DNA of 64,000 nt from Cycas panzhihuaensis (Eukaryota; Cycadophyta): positions 158,417,741-158,481,740 of the forward strand of contig CM041465.1 of NCBI GenBank assembly GCA_023213395.1, read 5' to 3'. The translations under genes and the position numbers were made by a program. The notes under the pieces were generated by a model. The model was given only the letters and a program-made list of their open reading frames with translations. It did not search any database and was not told the DNA's origin. Every line of letters begins with the position of its first letter. Positions within the stretch are counted from its first letter, which is position 1. Of the stretch, positions 20,938-31,722 are shown piece by piece.

Positions 20938-22422
20938 CTCTAAATCAAAAAGAAACTGTTACAATCCAAATATACACATGAAAATCATGAAAAACAATTA
21001 AAAATTTTAAATAGTAGTGAATATACCATAAGCTTTTGCACTTTGCCAATTGATATCATTTTTACAACAGTGGCTCACCAAGACTTCAACAGCTGCACAA
21101 TGACCTCTTAAAGCAGCAATGTATAGAGGGTTCTCTCCAGCCCTGTTACAAGCAAGGACATCTGCCCCAGCTTGTAGTAATAGCTCACAAACATTGGCAT
21201 AACCGCATTCAGCAGCTACAAATAAGGCAGTAGCCCCCCCTGAATCTTTCATTCCCTTTGCCTCAGCACCAATTGCTAACAAGCTCCGAACAGTCTGAGA
21301 GTCTCCAGATGCAGCGGCAACATGGAGAGGGGTCCTCCTCCTCATGTCTGAACAATTTGCAGCAGCATGAAGTGCAAAGACCACATCTTCCCTGCAAACT
21401 TTTGATTTCCTTTTCTCATCCTGACATATTACTGTACGGCTGGCAATGCCATGAGAACTGCAACTCTCTCTAATATTGCCAAATAACTTGGAAGAGCTAG
21501 TGGATGTATCCTTCATGATATTTGCATTTTGCAAATATGCCTGAGACAACTCTGATCTTGTTGACAGTCCACACTTGCAACCACCCAAATATGAAAGAGC
21601 AGAGAAGACAGATGATTTGTGACAAAAATCCCAGACTTCAACACCATTCCTGACTTCTTTCCTACATCAACAAGTTTAATTATGCTTCAAATACATCAAA
21701 GCATCTAGAGTGAAACAATAGACCCCCAACGTAGGAAAATGCTTTCCAATATTTCAAATCCACTGAAAAGGGATGACAATATTCATCTAGACCTCAATAG
21801 ACTCAAAACACACCAATCTCACTACACATTTGACGTACCATACAATTTAACAATGCAGTTACCATGCAAGGAGGTTACATCACCTACAGAACTGATTATT
21901 ATCAATGAATCAGGAGCACAAAGATAAATTAAAAATTTGTCTTACAGACATTTCTGAAGTATCAGGACATCATCAGAGATAAGAATTAGAATATTAGCAT
22001 CTATTTAGCAAATGCTAGAAAGCCCTCTTGTGTAGAAAGAAACACAAACCTGTCTTTAATCACTCAAAATCTCTAAACCATGGATCAGAATCTTTCAACT
22101 GATATTGTTTCAGAACAGACCCAGGCATTTTAGCATGATGCATATTAAGACCACAGTGCAATTGTTTAACACTACTGAGAATATGTTCTTTATCTTGCCG
22201 CCTTCTTTTCCTAAAGAAAACACAACTGCTTTGAGTATCATGTGAGCCAATACAACTTGGCATGAAAGAGAAATTGCTCAGCGGCAACACGTAACCATTG
22301 TGAACATCACATTGCAAAGGCAATCCTAAATGGCATGCTGAGAGATATTGGATTGTGGCAAAAGCAGTAAAATGGCATTTTTCCCATAGAAAAAAGCTTA
22401 GCATAGATGTATCATCCTCCAT
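20099..22422 (-). CDS. Ankyrin-repeat protein, three-exon host gene
   Basis: The model joins 22422-22064, 21661-21027 and 20937-20099, giving 1,833 bases (610 residues and a TAG stop) with phases that fit at both junctions. Introns are 402 and 89 bp with GT...AG ends. Ankyrin repeats, by their TPLHxAAxxG and LLxxGA signatures, fall near residues 225-257, 259-291, 293-320, 349-381, 450-482 and partly 483-508. The first ~220 residues and last ~100 show no known domain; the tail is basic and polar (GRQKRVIPHP near the end). No signal peptide or membrane segment stands out. Ankyrin repeats bind partner proteins, so the function is unknown. It is the only plausible intact gene in the window. An in-frame TGA lies two codons before the chosen ATG, so this is the first possible start unless another exon exists upstream. 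Confidence 0.75.
21027..21661 (-). CDS. Ankyrin gene exon 2
   Basis: The acceptor reads GTTGATGTAG before the exon. It is 635 bases and carries three ankyrin repeats: RRRTPLHVAAASGDSQTVRS, GGATALFVAAECGYANVCEL and AGENPLYIAALRGHCAAVEV. The donor after CTTATG is GTATAT, a good plant match. The frame is open throughout. Confidence 0.8.
22064..22422 (-). CDS. Ankyrin gene exon 1
   Basis: It begins at ATG (22422-22420) and runs 359 bases. The donor reads GA then GTGATT, a GT donor but a weak match to the plant consensus. Without splicing, the frame hits TGA right at the donor, and a stronger-looking GTTTGT site lies beyond that stop. Splicing completes a Glu codon with the first base of exon 2. 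This exon encodes no recognised domain. Confidence 0.6.
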
Positions 22423-22499
22423 TAATCAATGGTCCCTTCCCCCAAAATGGGATAAGGTAGCTCACAAGATGAATAAATAGACAAATTTAAAAACAAATG
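22423..22499 (-). promoter_or_regulatory. Likely 5' UTR or promoter-proximal region, ankyrin gene
   Basis: All three frames directly upstream of the chosen ATG contain stops, so this stretch is untranslated unless an acceptor within exon 1 is used instead. I see no clear TATA box at the expected distance. Confidence 0.3.
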
Positions 22500-22935
22500 A
22501 TGGTGTGCTTACCCACAGCTCTACATTTGATGGGACAAAAGTCCTTGCAAACTCCCTCCAGTATTTGACAGATCCTAATGGAAATTGACTACTACTAGAT
22601 GGCTTAGCTTCCTTCACAAAGATTGCTGCATGCTACCAGACTTTACAAGAGTCTGATTTCTACGAGATGCTTTGGGACCCACTCAAATTTGTGCAGCTTG
22701 GAGTTTCAGTTCCCTTAGCCCACTGAACTCCAATGACAAGCAAATCTTTATCGACCAACTGAGCTGTCACAGATTGAATATTTGGAGGATTAAACATCAT
22801 TCGTCATCCCCCACAAGTGCCTAAAGCACAAGTCGCACCATGCCCTAAGCATTCCAAAGACCAGATCATATGCCCTCTTTCCACCAAATCTAGCAGGATT
22901 TTCTAAATTTCTAGGAGCCCTACTAAATTACCGGA
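22500..22935 (-). pseudogene. Broken protein-coding-like segment upstream of the ankyrin gene
   Basis: On the minus strand, 22800-22512 in one frame gives MMFNPPNIQSVTAQLVDKD, then LLVIGVQWAKGTETPSCTN. Two in-frame TAG codons follow, then KEAKPSSSSQFPLGSVKYW and REFARTFVPSNVELWV up to a strong donor, GTAAGC. Between the two stops a +1 frame is open, so compensating indels are likely. Just upstream, another frame reads GGKRAYDLVFGMLRAWCDLC. The amino-acid usage and the splice donor look like real gene sequence, not retroelement. I cannot assign a family. It may be a decayed exon of the ankyrin gene, of a neighbouring gene, or a pseudogene. Confidence 0.45.
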
Positions 22936-23616
22936 CTCATTAAATTGGCAGAGATAGGGGCATATTAACAAATTTGATCCAAAGGTCCAAAACAAAGAAA
23001 CTTCTAGAGTTTCGTGTCCTGCAAAAACTTCAAATATTTACAGGGGGGTTCTTATCTAGAGTTTCAAGAAGCATTTTTCAAAAACTTAAGATATTCTGGA
23101 AAAACGTTAACCACGTTTTCATCCAATATTTACTCTAATCATGATGACATTATACGATAGCCCCAATTAGCATTTGCCTGTGAAGCAATCAGAGTAATTT
23201 TGTGAAATGATCAAGATGAATGGACTGCTTAACAGAAGCCATGTTCCTGCTCATATTTGTTCTGAATACAGCCAAAAACAAAAAGAGTGGAGAAAAAAGA
23301 AAAACAAAACAATGGTAGGACATTGCATTCTACGGAAAAGGTGTTCTAAAGAACAAATTGCCAATTACATAGATGCATAGAACATTCCGGAAGTTGCCTG
23401 AGATGAGTCTGCATCAAATCACACAAAGTGCAGTGTTGGAAATGGAAATGTTTGTGCCTTATTTTTCGCCATTATTCTTTGAGTTTCAAGAGACAACAAT
23501 AGCCCCAAAAGGCAAATGTTTATCCATGCATCCATCGTATATGTATTAACACAACAAAAATTGAATCTATTCCTCAAATCTGCAAAAGCCAGAGATTCAG
23601 TCCATCTGGTAAATTG
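22936..23616. other. No gene seen; flank of NA2
   Basis: Unique-looking AT-rich sequence without a long frame or repeat. It ends with AATTG (23612-23616), the left target-site duplication of NA2. Confidence 0.5.
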
Positions 23617-23912
23617 TGTTAAACAGCAGGTTTAATATCACATATGTCATGTTAAAAACATTGTGTAAACAGAAGAAAGATCATTATTGATCTATCAATA
23701 GATGAGAGTACACATTTATAACATATGTCCACCGTACGTTCAACCAAATACATGACAGGAACGTTAAGATAACCACCAAGCACACCCATTAATGACATAA
23801 TTAAATATTCCCTAATACTTGACACACACCCCTCTAATATTAACAATAGACTATTGAACATTAGACCACTAAACCCTATGGAAAACACTTACATTAAACA
23901 TTATTTCTAGCA
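23617..23912 (-). repeat. NA2 3' LTR (left copy)
   Basis: It is 296 bp, aligned end to end with 27469-27766 with roughly 10-15% differences by eye. It is followed by CCCCTTTT, the polypurine tract complement. The TSD AATTG precedes it. Confidence 0.85.
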
Positions 23913-24312
23913 TCCCCTTTTAATGGTTAATGTTGACACAACACTATGTACTAAGGACATACTTGAAAATAATCAATAATTCTAAAGACCAACTACTTGC
24001 AGACAAACAACTTGCACACATGTAGTACACAATTTTCAAAAATTCCCCTTTGAATGTGTAATGGAGTCCTTTTAAACTTGCAACGCCTCATCCTTGAAAA
24101 GTCCTTAAGTATGATGTTTTCAACTTGTCTTCTTGACTTGGTTTTTTGATGGAGTCCTCGTTGTTGTAGAACACAATTCTTGAACTTGACCTTCTTTAGC
24201 TTGATATGCAAGATTGAATTCTCCAACATAACAGTTTCTTCCAAAGACACTAAACTTGTCTGATCATTTTTTCTACAAGTTTTTACTTTAGCCTTTATGA
24301 GATCAACGTTCA

Positions 24313-24900
24313 TCAACCAGGAATATGAGCCGAGTAAATACGACTCCAAAAACAGCACTTGATTATGAAGAGAAAGGTAGGGAAAGAGTGATTTTTTCTT
24401 GATGCTTGTTGAAACCTTTCTTCAATTTGCTTTCTTATCCTCAAATCAAACGAGAGTGATGAAGATCTTGTACTATGCATAAAGGGGATCTCTCTTCCCA
24501 CCATGGATGAACTTGCATGTGCTACACCTAGAGAGAACTCAAGAGATCTAACATAAATAAGTTCTCCTGCTTCAACCATTAAATCAATCATGATTGTGGC
24601 TTCCAAACCATTTGTTATCAATGTTGTCCATCTTTCTTGATAAGTTGAAATATTATGAGATGTCAAGTCAGTTTCAGATGCAACTTATGTTGCAGGGCCA
24701 AGCTCTAGTGATTCCACCTTTATATGCAACCTTCAGATATTCCTCAGCCTCCAAGTTTGTTGTAACACATCCCATTGTTTCAAATGCAATCTTATTGTCT
24801 TTGAAGATGTTCTCTACTACTCTTGTAGAGTATGCCAAGACAACATGAATTTCCTTGATAATGAAAATGATGAATTCATTCATGCTAAACAAAAGTACAA
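24313..24900 (-). other. NA2 interior, weak frames of unknown nature
   Basis: Two minus frames (24892-24674 and 24666-24313) include KDNKIAFETMGCVTTNLEAE and LEFSLGVAHASSSMVGREIP. Neither matches a known retroelement domain. They lie downstream of the gag-like frame, where pol would sit in a complete element. They could be remnants of pol or cargo, or chance. Confidence 0.3.
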
Positions 24901-25019
24901 AAAATTATGTGGAAACACATTCAATTGTAAGTCCAAACAACAATTGTAGTCTAACAAGGATCCTTTCAACTATAATAATGACTATGGCATTCAATCTTTC
25001 TATTAAGATAGCCCCATGA

Positions 25020-25859
25020 TTATGTTGTATTTCTGATGGAAAGAAATGTTTGGGGATGAGATAAATTTGTTTCAACACTTCTAGATTCGTTAGGTATCAA
25101 GAACACAATATCTTTTTGTAGGACAATGCACTCCAAAATGTTAGGATAGAATATAAATGAGGGCAATTTGGCATGATCCCTTTTTGTCTCTATTTTTCCA
25201 ATTTCTTCCTCTATTTCAAATTCTAGATGATGATTCAAAACTAAATCACTAGAAATATCTATGCTTTTAATAGAATCATCAAGGACTTCAGTTACTTCAT
25301 CATAATGATCATGAACTTTGATAATCGAAGACATGGATTCATATACCTTTTCTCCTTCCACTTTATCAAAAAATAAAACATTTTCATACGAGTCAACAGT
25401 GATAAAGGATTCCTTTTTACCATTGTCAAAATCTGAAATGGTCAGATTGTTTGCCTTTCTGGCTCTTCTTTTCATCTTCTTTTTTTTATTTTTAGTTAGG
25501 TTGTTGTATGTAACCTGTTCACTGAGAACAACTTTTCTTTCTGCATCTTCTATAGGTTGGTTGTCTTGTCTTGGTCCAAACTTTTCTTTCAAGAAACTCT
25601 ATGCCTTATGTGCCCTGTAAATGACATTGTGAGTAAAATAATAAAAATCAGAAAATATGCCTCTTTTACTGAGCATTTCATTTGATAAGGATGCAATCCA
25701 AGTAAGTGTAGTACTATCCTTTTCATCCAACCCAAGTGTTAGATTTGAACCTGCACAATCTTCTGAGACGATTTCCCACAAGCCAAAAAGAACAAACTTG
25801 TCTTTCATAAACCCATACCATTCTTCATAATTTTCTTCATCAAGTATTAGCCAACCCAT
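25020..25859 (-). pseudogene. NA2 gag-like frame with one internal stop
   Basis: About 280 codons start at a true ATG (25859). One TAG near 25599 separates a 86-residue first part from a second part of 190 residues, in the same frame. The N-terminus, LDEENYEEWYGFMKDKF and FGLWEIV, fits the N-terminal Copia gag domain (LxGxNYxxWxxxM...GLWxxV). The middle has a Lys/Arg cluster (KKKKMKRRARK) and an acidic C-terminal half. No zinc knuckle is visible. It may have coated RNA, with no enzyme of its own encoded. Confidence 0.6.
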
Positions 25860-26941
25860 TTTTGATCAAATTGTTAACAAAATACCTTCAAATCAACAGA
25901 AGAGAAGTGCACGTTTTTTTTCACCTTTGAGTTCATGAATAATCCACCTAGTAGTTCACAAATGCTACAAAGTTCCTGGTATGTACTTCATATGATAATT
26001 AAAACATCTAGTTCGTTGAAGCTGCTTTCAACAGGCTTTTTGTCACCCTCTGTGATGTTCCTATAAGCATTTTCTAAAAACCAAACCAAATCCAAAAGTT
26101 CCCCAAGCCTTTAAATTTTCACAGCTCCCATGCTAAAATGAATAATGGTTATCTACTGCAACCTATTCATCTTGCTTCTGATGAGACTCATCTTCACCAA
26201 CAGTTACTTTCGAGTTCAGAACTTTGCAAATCAAACTCTTGGATGCAAAGATATCATACAAACATCTCCTTGTGAAAATAAAATTGATGTTGTTAGGGCT
26301 TTAACCCATTCGACAAATTAGCCCTTGGTCACGAGGGCGTTCCATATGATTACCTGCTGATAGGAAGGGGGCTCCATGAATTCCAAACCAAATCTCAATA
26401 TGAGTTAATCAAATCAAAGCTTTGTAAAATATATATGCCCCAAAATTGAAATGAACCTGCTCTAAGAAGCGAAACTACTGTCTGCTCAAAGCTCCTTGAA
26501 GATTTCTACCCTTGGTTGCCAAACATGGCCCCACAATGGCAAGATCGCGTTGACCTTTGTTGCACTTCTGTGATCTGTTTTGTGAATTTGTGGGGTGTTA
26601 TCGCCCTCACTCACCATGTAGCTAAGCCTTGTTGCGCCTCTTATCACTTGAATTAACGACATGATGACGTATCTTTGATTTATCTTCATCTTCGCTTGCA
26701 CCTTAGTCTTTGTCTTTGATCATTGTCTCTATCCAGAGGGCTACGCCTTCCTCTCAACCTTCATCCTTCAATTCTTGTGTCTATGCAGGGCTACGTGCTT
26801 CTTTGATTTGGTTCCTAGTTCCAGATCATATGCGGATCTCTCCTCGCAGCTCCCTCTAACGATGATCAACTCATGCCTATGAACAATCATTTTCTTCCCA
26901 CGGTTGTTTCATCTCCTGCACGTGGTTGTCTGCTAGTTTAA

Positions 26942-27017
26942 GTTGACTCCCTCTGTGGATTCTCTCCTGCTAGGGCTTTGTTGACTCCCTCTATGGATTC
27001 TCTCATGCTAGGGCTTT
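26942..27017. repeat. 38 bp tandem duplication in the NA2 leader
   Basis: Two adjacent 38 bp units begin GTTGACTCCCTCT and end GCTAGGGCTTT. They differ at two positions. The location is the untranslated leader between primer site and gag-like frame. Confidence 0.8.
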
Positions 27018-27457
27018 TTCTACAACACCACCCTGCAAAAAAGGAAGATCATGATGCAGGGCGGAAAATATAAAACCAATCATCGGTTGTAGATTGCGCA
27101 GAACTATTTACGAAAGCTCCACTGAACCTAATCACCCACCCAGAGCTTAAGCAAATACGAACATCACTTGTGATTTTTAATGGGAGCAGGATCACACTCA
27201 ATAGACTAGATGAAGAGCAAAAGAATGACATTCAAAATTGTCCTGGCGGATTAAAATTCTTCAATAGAGGTCTCAATAAAATAGGGCATTTCTCCGCAAT
27301 CATCAAAACAGGTGCAAGATTACCTTCTTCACAATCACGAAGTTAACAAGCATGCAATCAGGAGTGCCTTCTTCTCACAGTAGGTATGTTCACAAAAGCG
27401 TTCATACTACTGGCAAATAGTGACACCTCAACGATAGTAAACTAGCAATCCAACCAG

Positions 27458-27468
27458 CTCTCATATTG
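27458..27468 (-). promoter_or_regulatory. NA2 primer binding site, degenerate
   Basis: On the minus strand AATATGAGAGC adjoins the 5' LTR. It matches 8 of 11 bases of the GGTATCAGAGC site for initiator Met tRNA. Confidence 0.5.
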
Positions 27469-27766
27469 TGTTAAACAGTAAATTTAATATCACATACGCC
27501 ATGTTAATAACAATGTGTAAACAGAAGAAATATCTTTATTGATCTATCCATAGATGAGAGTACACGTATTTATAATGTATGTCCATCGTATGTTCAACCA
27601 ACTACATGATGGGACTGTTAAGATAACCACCTAGCACACTCATTAATGACATAATTAAATACTCCCTAATACTTGACACATACATCTCTAATATGAACAT
27701 TAGACTATTGAACATTAAACCACTAAACCCTATGGACAAAACTTACATTAAACATTAATTCTAACA
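27469..27766 (-). repeat. NA2 5' LTR (right copy)
   Basis: It is 298 bp, the partner of 23617-23912, followed by the TSD AATTG (27767-27771). A TATTTATAAT-type box lies near 27569 and would be read in the LTR promoter. Confidence 0.85.
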
Positions 27767-27780
27767 AATTGGAGGACATA

Positions 27781-27990
27781 TGTTAAGATGTTAGTGTTTT
27801 ATCCTAAAGATTGTACTTTATGAAACTAAGACGATTGTGTGTCATTGTACCCTCTTTGTATTAGTCGAACACTTGTCACTTATGATGGGCACTTGTCGTC
27901 TTTGTACGAATCAATTATTTTACACTACTTGTATAAATGAGAACATCTCTCTCAAAAAATCAATGAAGAAATGAGTTTTGTTTTCTATCA
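27781..27990 (+). repeat. COP3 5' LTR
   Basis: It is 210 bp, from TGTTAAGATG to TTTCTATCA. It is preceded by ACATA (TSD) and followed by the primer site. TTGTATAAATGAGA near 27938 is a probable TATA box. The partner at 43425-43636 is about 90% identical by eye. Confidence 0.9.
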
Positions 27991-28005
27991 TTGTATCAGA
28001 GCAGG
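27991..28005 (+). promoter_or_regulatory. COP3 primer binding site
   Basis: TTGTATCAGAGCAGG directly follows the LTR. It matches the Met-initiator primer site at 11 of its first 12 bases. Confidence 0.8.
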
Positions 28006-28676
28006 TTTGATAGACTGAGAAGGAACAACACATCAAGAAGAGAAAATAAAAAGAGATAAGGAGCAGATTGTGAGAAGAGGAGACAAGGAATTAGATTAAG
28101 AAAAAGGAGAAATATTCTAAGTGTCAAACGAGACTATACGACACTATACAGAATAGTACGGGCCTGTACGAACTTTGTCGAAGTGCTCAGAACGTAGTGA
28201 AACATTACTAGCAAATGTGCCTCTGTGAGTACATTCCGCTATCCCAAAGCAAGTTTCTCCGATTCGGCCTCATTAGGTGGGAAAAGGGGAAAAAATAGCA
28301 ACATGGGTTTGAGGAGTCCAGAGTTGATTTCTGTCAGATTTCTCAATCTTAAGGCAAGTAAGTGGTCTCAAAATGATCCTCTAGTCATAAGATTTCTTTC
28401 AAGTACAAGTTTGTTAAATTTGATTGAAAATTTTAGGAGAAATAAGCAAAAAAGGGTTTGAAACCCTAGTCGCCCCTCTGTATTTGATTGGTTTTTTCTG
28501 CCTGTCTGAAAGTCAAATCGAAAATCTGACTTCAGAACCTTGTGTACGGCCTAAATATCTCTAATTTGGGAGAGTTTCATCCAAATCCGTACAATTGTAC
28601 TGTGGCCATACAGGTTGGGACTATAACAGACCTACTTTAAGCTCCAACTTCAGTATTTGGCTTCAAGCTCTTTAAA
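28006..28676 (+). other. COP3 5' leader
   Basis: About 670 bases lie between primer site and gag ATG. It contains several GTAC-centred motifs (near 28147, 28541 and 28587-28600) that recur in the COP6 and COP7 leaders. The frame 28225-28461 is open for 78 codons but has no family resemblance. Confidence 0.5.
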
Positions 28677-29560
28677 ATGGTTTCAATCTATTCCCTAAGT
28701 GAGTCAGATAAACTGACAGGCACAAATTATGTAGCCTAGAAAATTAAAATGAAAGCTTGGGAATTAATTACTGAAAAGGAAGCTAAATGATTGTTGATGG
28801 AACAACAAAGATTAGCTGGGAAGAGAGGGACAGGCAGGCCCTAGCCATAATCACTTTGTCCATCAGTGATTCTATTCTGACTCACATCAGCAGAACCTCC
28901 ACTTCTATCAGAGCATGGAAAACTCTTGCTTCCCTATTTAGCCAAAAGAATGAAGTTCATATTATATCCTTAAGAGAACAACTTTACCAGTTGTATCTAC
29001 AAGAGGTAGAACAAGTGACTGATTTCATAACCAAGCTAGTAGAAATCAAAGATAACTTAGCCTCAGCTAGAGAAACCATAACAGACGTTGAAATTGTTCA
29101 TTTGATACTAAACAAATTGCCAAAATCCTTTAATAGTTTGGTAAACACTCTTACTATAGGGGGACAAGCTCAAAATATGTCCTTCGATACCTTGTGTGGT
29201 CATTTGCTTCAACAGAAATAAAGGACTCATAGATATGAAGAGGGAGCAGATGTTGAAGAAGCCTTTATTTCAAAGCTTAGAATTAGCGAAAGAGGGGGAC
29301 GAAGTAGCAGAAGATCATTTGTGGCCAGAAGCAGCAGAAGAAGACCCTTCAGAGGAAGAGGAAGGTCACTCGACACTCGGATATGCTACCAATGTGGTAA
29401 AACAAGTCATATTGCAATTGATTATAGATCTATAAATAGCCGCCCATGCTATTATTGTGGAAGATATAGACATCTCTCCAGCAACTGCTTTTACAAGAGG
29501 TCTGATATTTCCAAAGGGAAATGCGTTGAAGGAAACTACAGTAAAGAATAGTCAAGGGAT
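28677..29560 (+). pseudogene. COP3 gag remnant with two zinc knuckles
   Basis: The start ATG at 28677 opens SIYSLSESDKLTGTNYVA, followed by a TAG. The main open piece (28787-29221, 144 codons) includes WEERDRQALAIITLSISDSI and ISLREQLYQLYLQE, and ends in FDTLCGHLLQQK. A frameshift leads to an Arg-rich stretch and two knuckles, CYQCGKTSHIAIDY (last Cys lost) and CYYCGRYRHLSSNC (intact). The family is the same as COP7 gag (SGYSLSDFDKLTEQNY). Confidence 0.8.
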
Positions 29561-29599
29561 AATGATGATGAAGAAATTGCCTTTGTGGCTGCTCCAGTT

Positions 29600-30010
29600 T
29601 CATCTATACAACACAATGAGAACTGGTTCATCGACTCAAGTGCATCTAATCATATGACAGTTAGAAAGTAAGAGTTTGAATCTCTGCAGCCATACATAGC
29701 TAACAAAACTGTAGAACTAGGGGATAATCATCCTCTAGAAATCAAAGGAAAAGGAACTATAGGAGTTCAAATTGAGAATGAAATTAAAAAAAATGGGAAT
29801 GTTTTGTTTGTACCTAGCATGAAGAAGAATCTCCTCTTAGTATGACAACTGAGGAAGAAAAAACTCCATGTGATCTTTCATGAGAATGGTAAATATTATA
29901 TTCTCGATATGAATAAGAGTAGTTAGGTTATTATTGAAGGAATAGAAACCAACAATCTCTATAAGTTGGTTTCAACTCCTATCATTTCTTTTGTAAAAGC
30001 TTTTACTATC
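29600..30010 (+). pseudogene. COP3 protease remnant
   Basis: NWFIDSSASNHMTVRK is the Copia protease active-site block. The catalytic Asp is kept, but the Gly of D-S-G-A-S has become Ser. Further on, ELGDNHPLEIKGKGTIGV and NVLFVPSMKKNLLLV follow the domain to its end. Several stops interrupt it. Confidence 0.75.
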
Positions 30011-30845
30011 CAAGATAATAATAATCGAATCTAGCATTTTCGCTATGGGCATATTTCTAATGATAGAATAAATTTACTAAAAAATTCCAAGATGGTTGAT
30101 GGACCGCATAGTAATCTTTCAATGAATGTTTGTGTTCGCAAATGTTGCAATATAGGAAAACATCACAAAACGCCATTTCAAGAAAGCACTTGGAAAGCAA
30201 ATGAGAAACTAGAACTAATTCATAGTGATGTATGTAGACCTATTACACCCAACTTAGTAAATCGCGCTAGGTATTTTCTCACTTTTATAGATGATTTTAC
30301 CAAAAAATCATGGGTTTATTTTATCTTTAGCAAATCTGAAGCCCTTGATTGTTTTAAAGAATTTAAAGCCCAAGTAGAACTTGAAAGTTGACACAAAATA
30401 AAAATGTTGAGAACTGATGGAGGTGGAGAATATGTGTCAAATGATTTCACAAATTTTTGCAAGGGTCATGGCATTCGCAGGCAAATAACAACTCTTTATA
30501 CACCCCAGACAAATGGAGTTGTAGAAAGGTTAAACAGAACGCTAACTAAGATGGCTTGATGCATGTTGAAGGGTAAAAGTGTATCAAACATATATTGGGT
30601 TAAAGCCATCAATACTGTTGTCTATCTGTCAAATAGATGTCTACAAAGGCTCTTGATAAAGTCACTCTGGAAGAAGCCTAGATAGGTATAAAGCCAAATG
30701 TAAGTCACTTAAGAACTTTTGGTTGTAATGCATATGTACATGTTCCGACTCAGAAAAGAAACAAATTGGATGATAAAAGCATTGGATGCATTCTAGTTGG
30801 ATATAATATAAAATCAAACGCATATTGATGCATTGACACCAAAGC
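30010..30845 (+). pseudogene. COP3 pre-integrase and integrase remnant
   Basis: HFRYGHISNDRINLL and CVRKCCNIGKHHKTPF form the zinc region. LELIHSDVCRPI, KMLRTDGGGEYVSNDF and TNGVVERLNRTLTKM supply the D, D and E of the core, all three still present. Stops (for example at 30389 and 30558) and a shift near 30640 prevent translation. It ends in ADAYVHVPxxKRxKLDDKS-like sequence near 30740-30800. Confidence 0.8.
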
Positions 30846-30852
30846 AAAAAGG

Positions 30853-31191
30853 TTGTATGTAAGTAGAGATGTAGCCTTCAATGAAGGTGTCTCGACAAAT
30901 AAAGATATTGATTCTTCACAAGAAAATACAATAGTAGAGGAAAATGTACAATCTATTGTAAGCTCTGGTAAGGAAGGATCAGAAGAAACAAAAGACTCGA
31001 CTTCTCAAGAAGAAACAGAAGAGTCAAACTCTCAAGAAGAAACAGAAGAAGAAGGGCAAGGAAACACTTCAGAAAGAAGGTTACCTAAATGGTACCTAAA
31101 AACAATTGAAGAATCAAAAGGAGATATATTCAAACATAGAACTGTTAGAGAAAAAGCACTTTCACAATGGGAGGTGAATGAGTACTCCAGA
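30853..31191 (+). pseudogene. COP3 integrase-RT linker, cut by COP4
   Basis: It opens with LYVSRDVAFNEGV, the conserved end of the integrase C-terminus, then an acidic Ser/Glu linker (SQEETEESNSQEETEEE), then RRLPKWYLKTIEES, which normally precedes RT by about 60 residues. The frame then runs into COP4 LTR sequence. Confidence 0.7.
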
Positions 31192-31268
31192 TGAATTGCA
31201 TTACAATGAGAGTTTGTGCATACTTATACAGAGAGTCACTAACATAAATAGAGTTAGGGTTAGTGACT
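31192..31268 (-). repeat. COP4 3' LTR, distal part (left of COP5)
   Basis: Together with 38278-38406 it makes a ~206 bp LTR once COP5 and one copy of its TSD (TGACT) are removed. The left edge at TGAATTGCA is an inference from the COP3 frame ending and the expected TG start. Confidence 0.55.
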
Positions 31269-31569
31269 TGTGAAAAGAGGCTAGATGGCCTCAACAGTCC
31301 CTAGATCTAGAAACTAGCATCACTCTAGTTCTAGTTGCAGAAATATAAACAAGTATAATAAACTCAAGGCAAAGAGAAAGCAAAGAGACAAAACTTGAAT
31401 GAAGGAGCAAGAGAAAATGATACCCAATATGTGGAGTTGGAATTGGTCCAACCTCCCAAGAAGAAACAGTTTGATTAGCAAACCGATAGCATAACAATAC
31501 AGCTCCAACTCTTGTGTGAGACAATGAGGAGAGGTCTCATTATATAGAGTGAAATGAGAGACCTAAGGC

Positions 31570-31601
31570 CTTGGATGTTTGACAAGTGTCAAACATCCAA
31601 G
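31570..31601. repeat. 32 bp inverted repeat in the COP5 LTR U3
   Basis: The arms are CTTGGATGTTTGACA and its exact complement, separated by AG. The same structure appears at 38020-38051 and, with 14 bp arms, in both COP8 LTRs (47726-47755 and 54786-54815). It lies about 30 bp from the TATA box on the upstream side. Confidence 0.9.
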
Positions 31602-31722
31602 ATACATGCCTTGCATGTTGGACATGTGTCCTTTGGGCTCTCATGTGAGCAAAAGTGCATGAGGGTCCATTTGACCCTTTAGTGACAACGTTGTGTCACT
31701 AGAAAGAATGTGGGTGTGCACT

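Larger units (their letters stand above)
23617..27766 (-). mobile_element. NA2, non-autonomous LTR retrotransposon with gag-like frame
   Basis: The LTRs (23617-23912 and 27469-27766, about 297 bp) start TGTTAAAC and end in AGCA or AACA. Flanking 5-mers are both AATTG, a perfect TSD. The C-rich stretch after the left LTR is the complement of a polypurine tract (AAAAGGGGA on the minus strand), and a degenerate Met-tRNA primer site abuts the right LTR, so orientation is minus. The interior has one gag-like frame (25020-25859) and no protease, integrase or RT. A leader of about 1.6 kb precedes the frame. This matches a gag-only class, dependent on other elements for reverse transcription. Confidence 0.85.

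Noticed and set aside
31291-31524. Minus frames of 62-77 codons in the COP5 LTR, repeated at 37742-38035
   Set aside because: They occur in both LTR copies because the LTRs are duplicates. They lie downstream of the LTR TATA box but have no known protein match and no conservation beyond that of the LTR.
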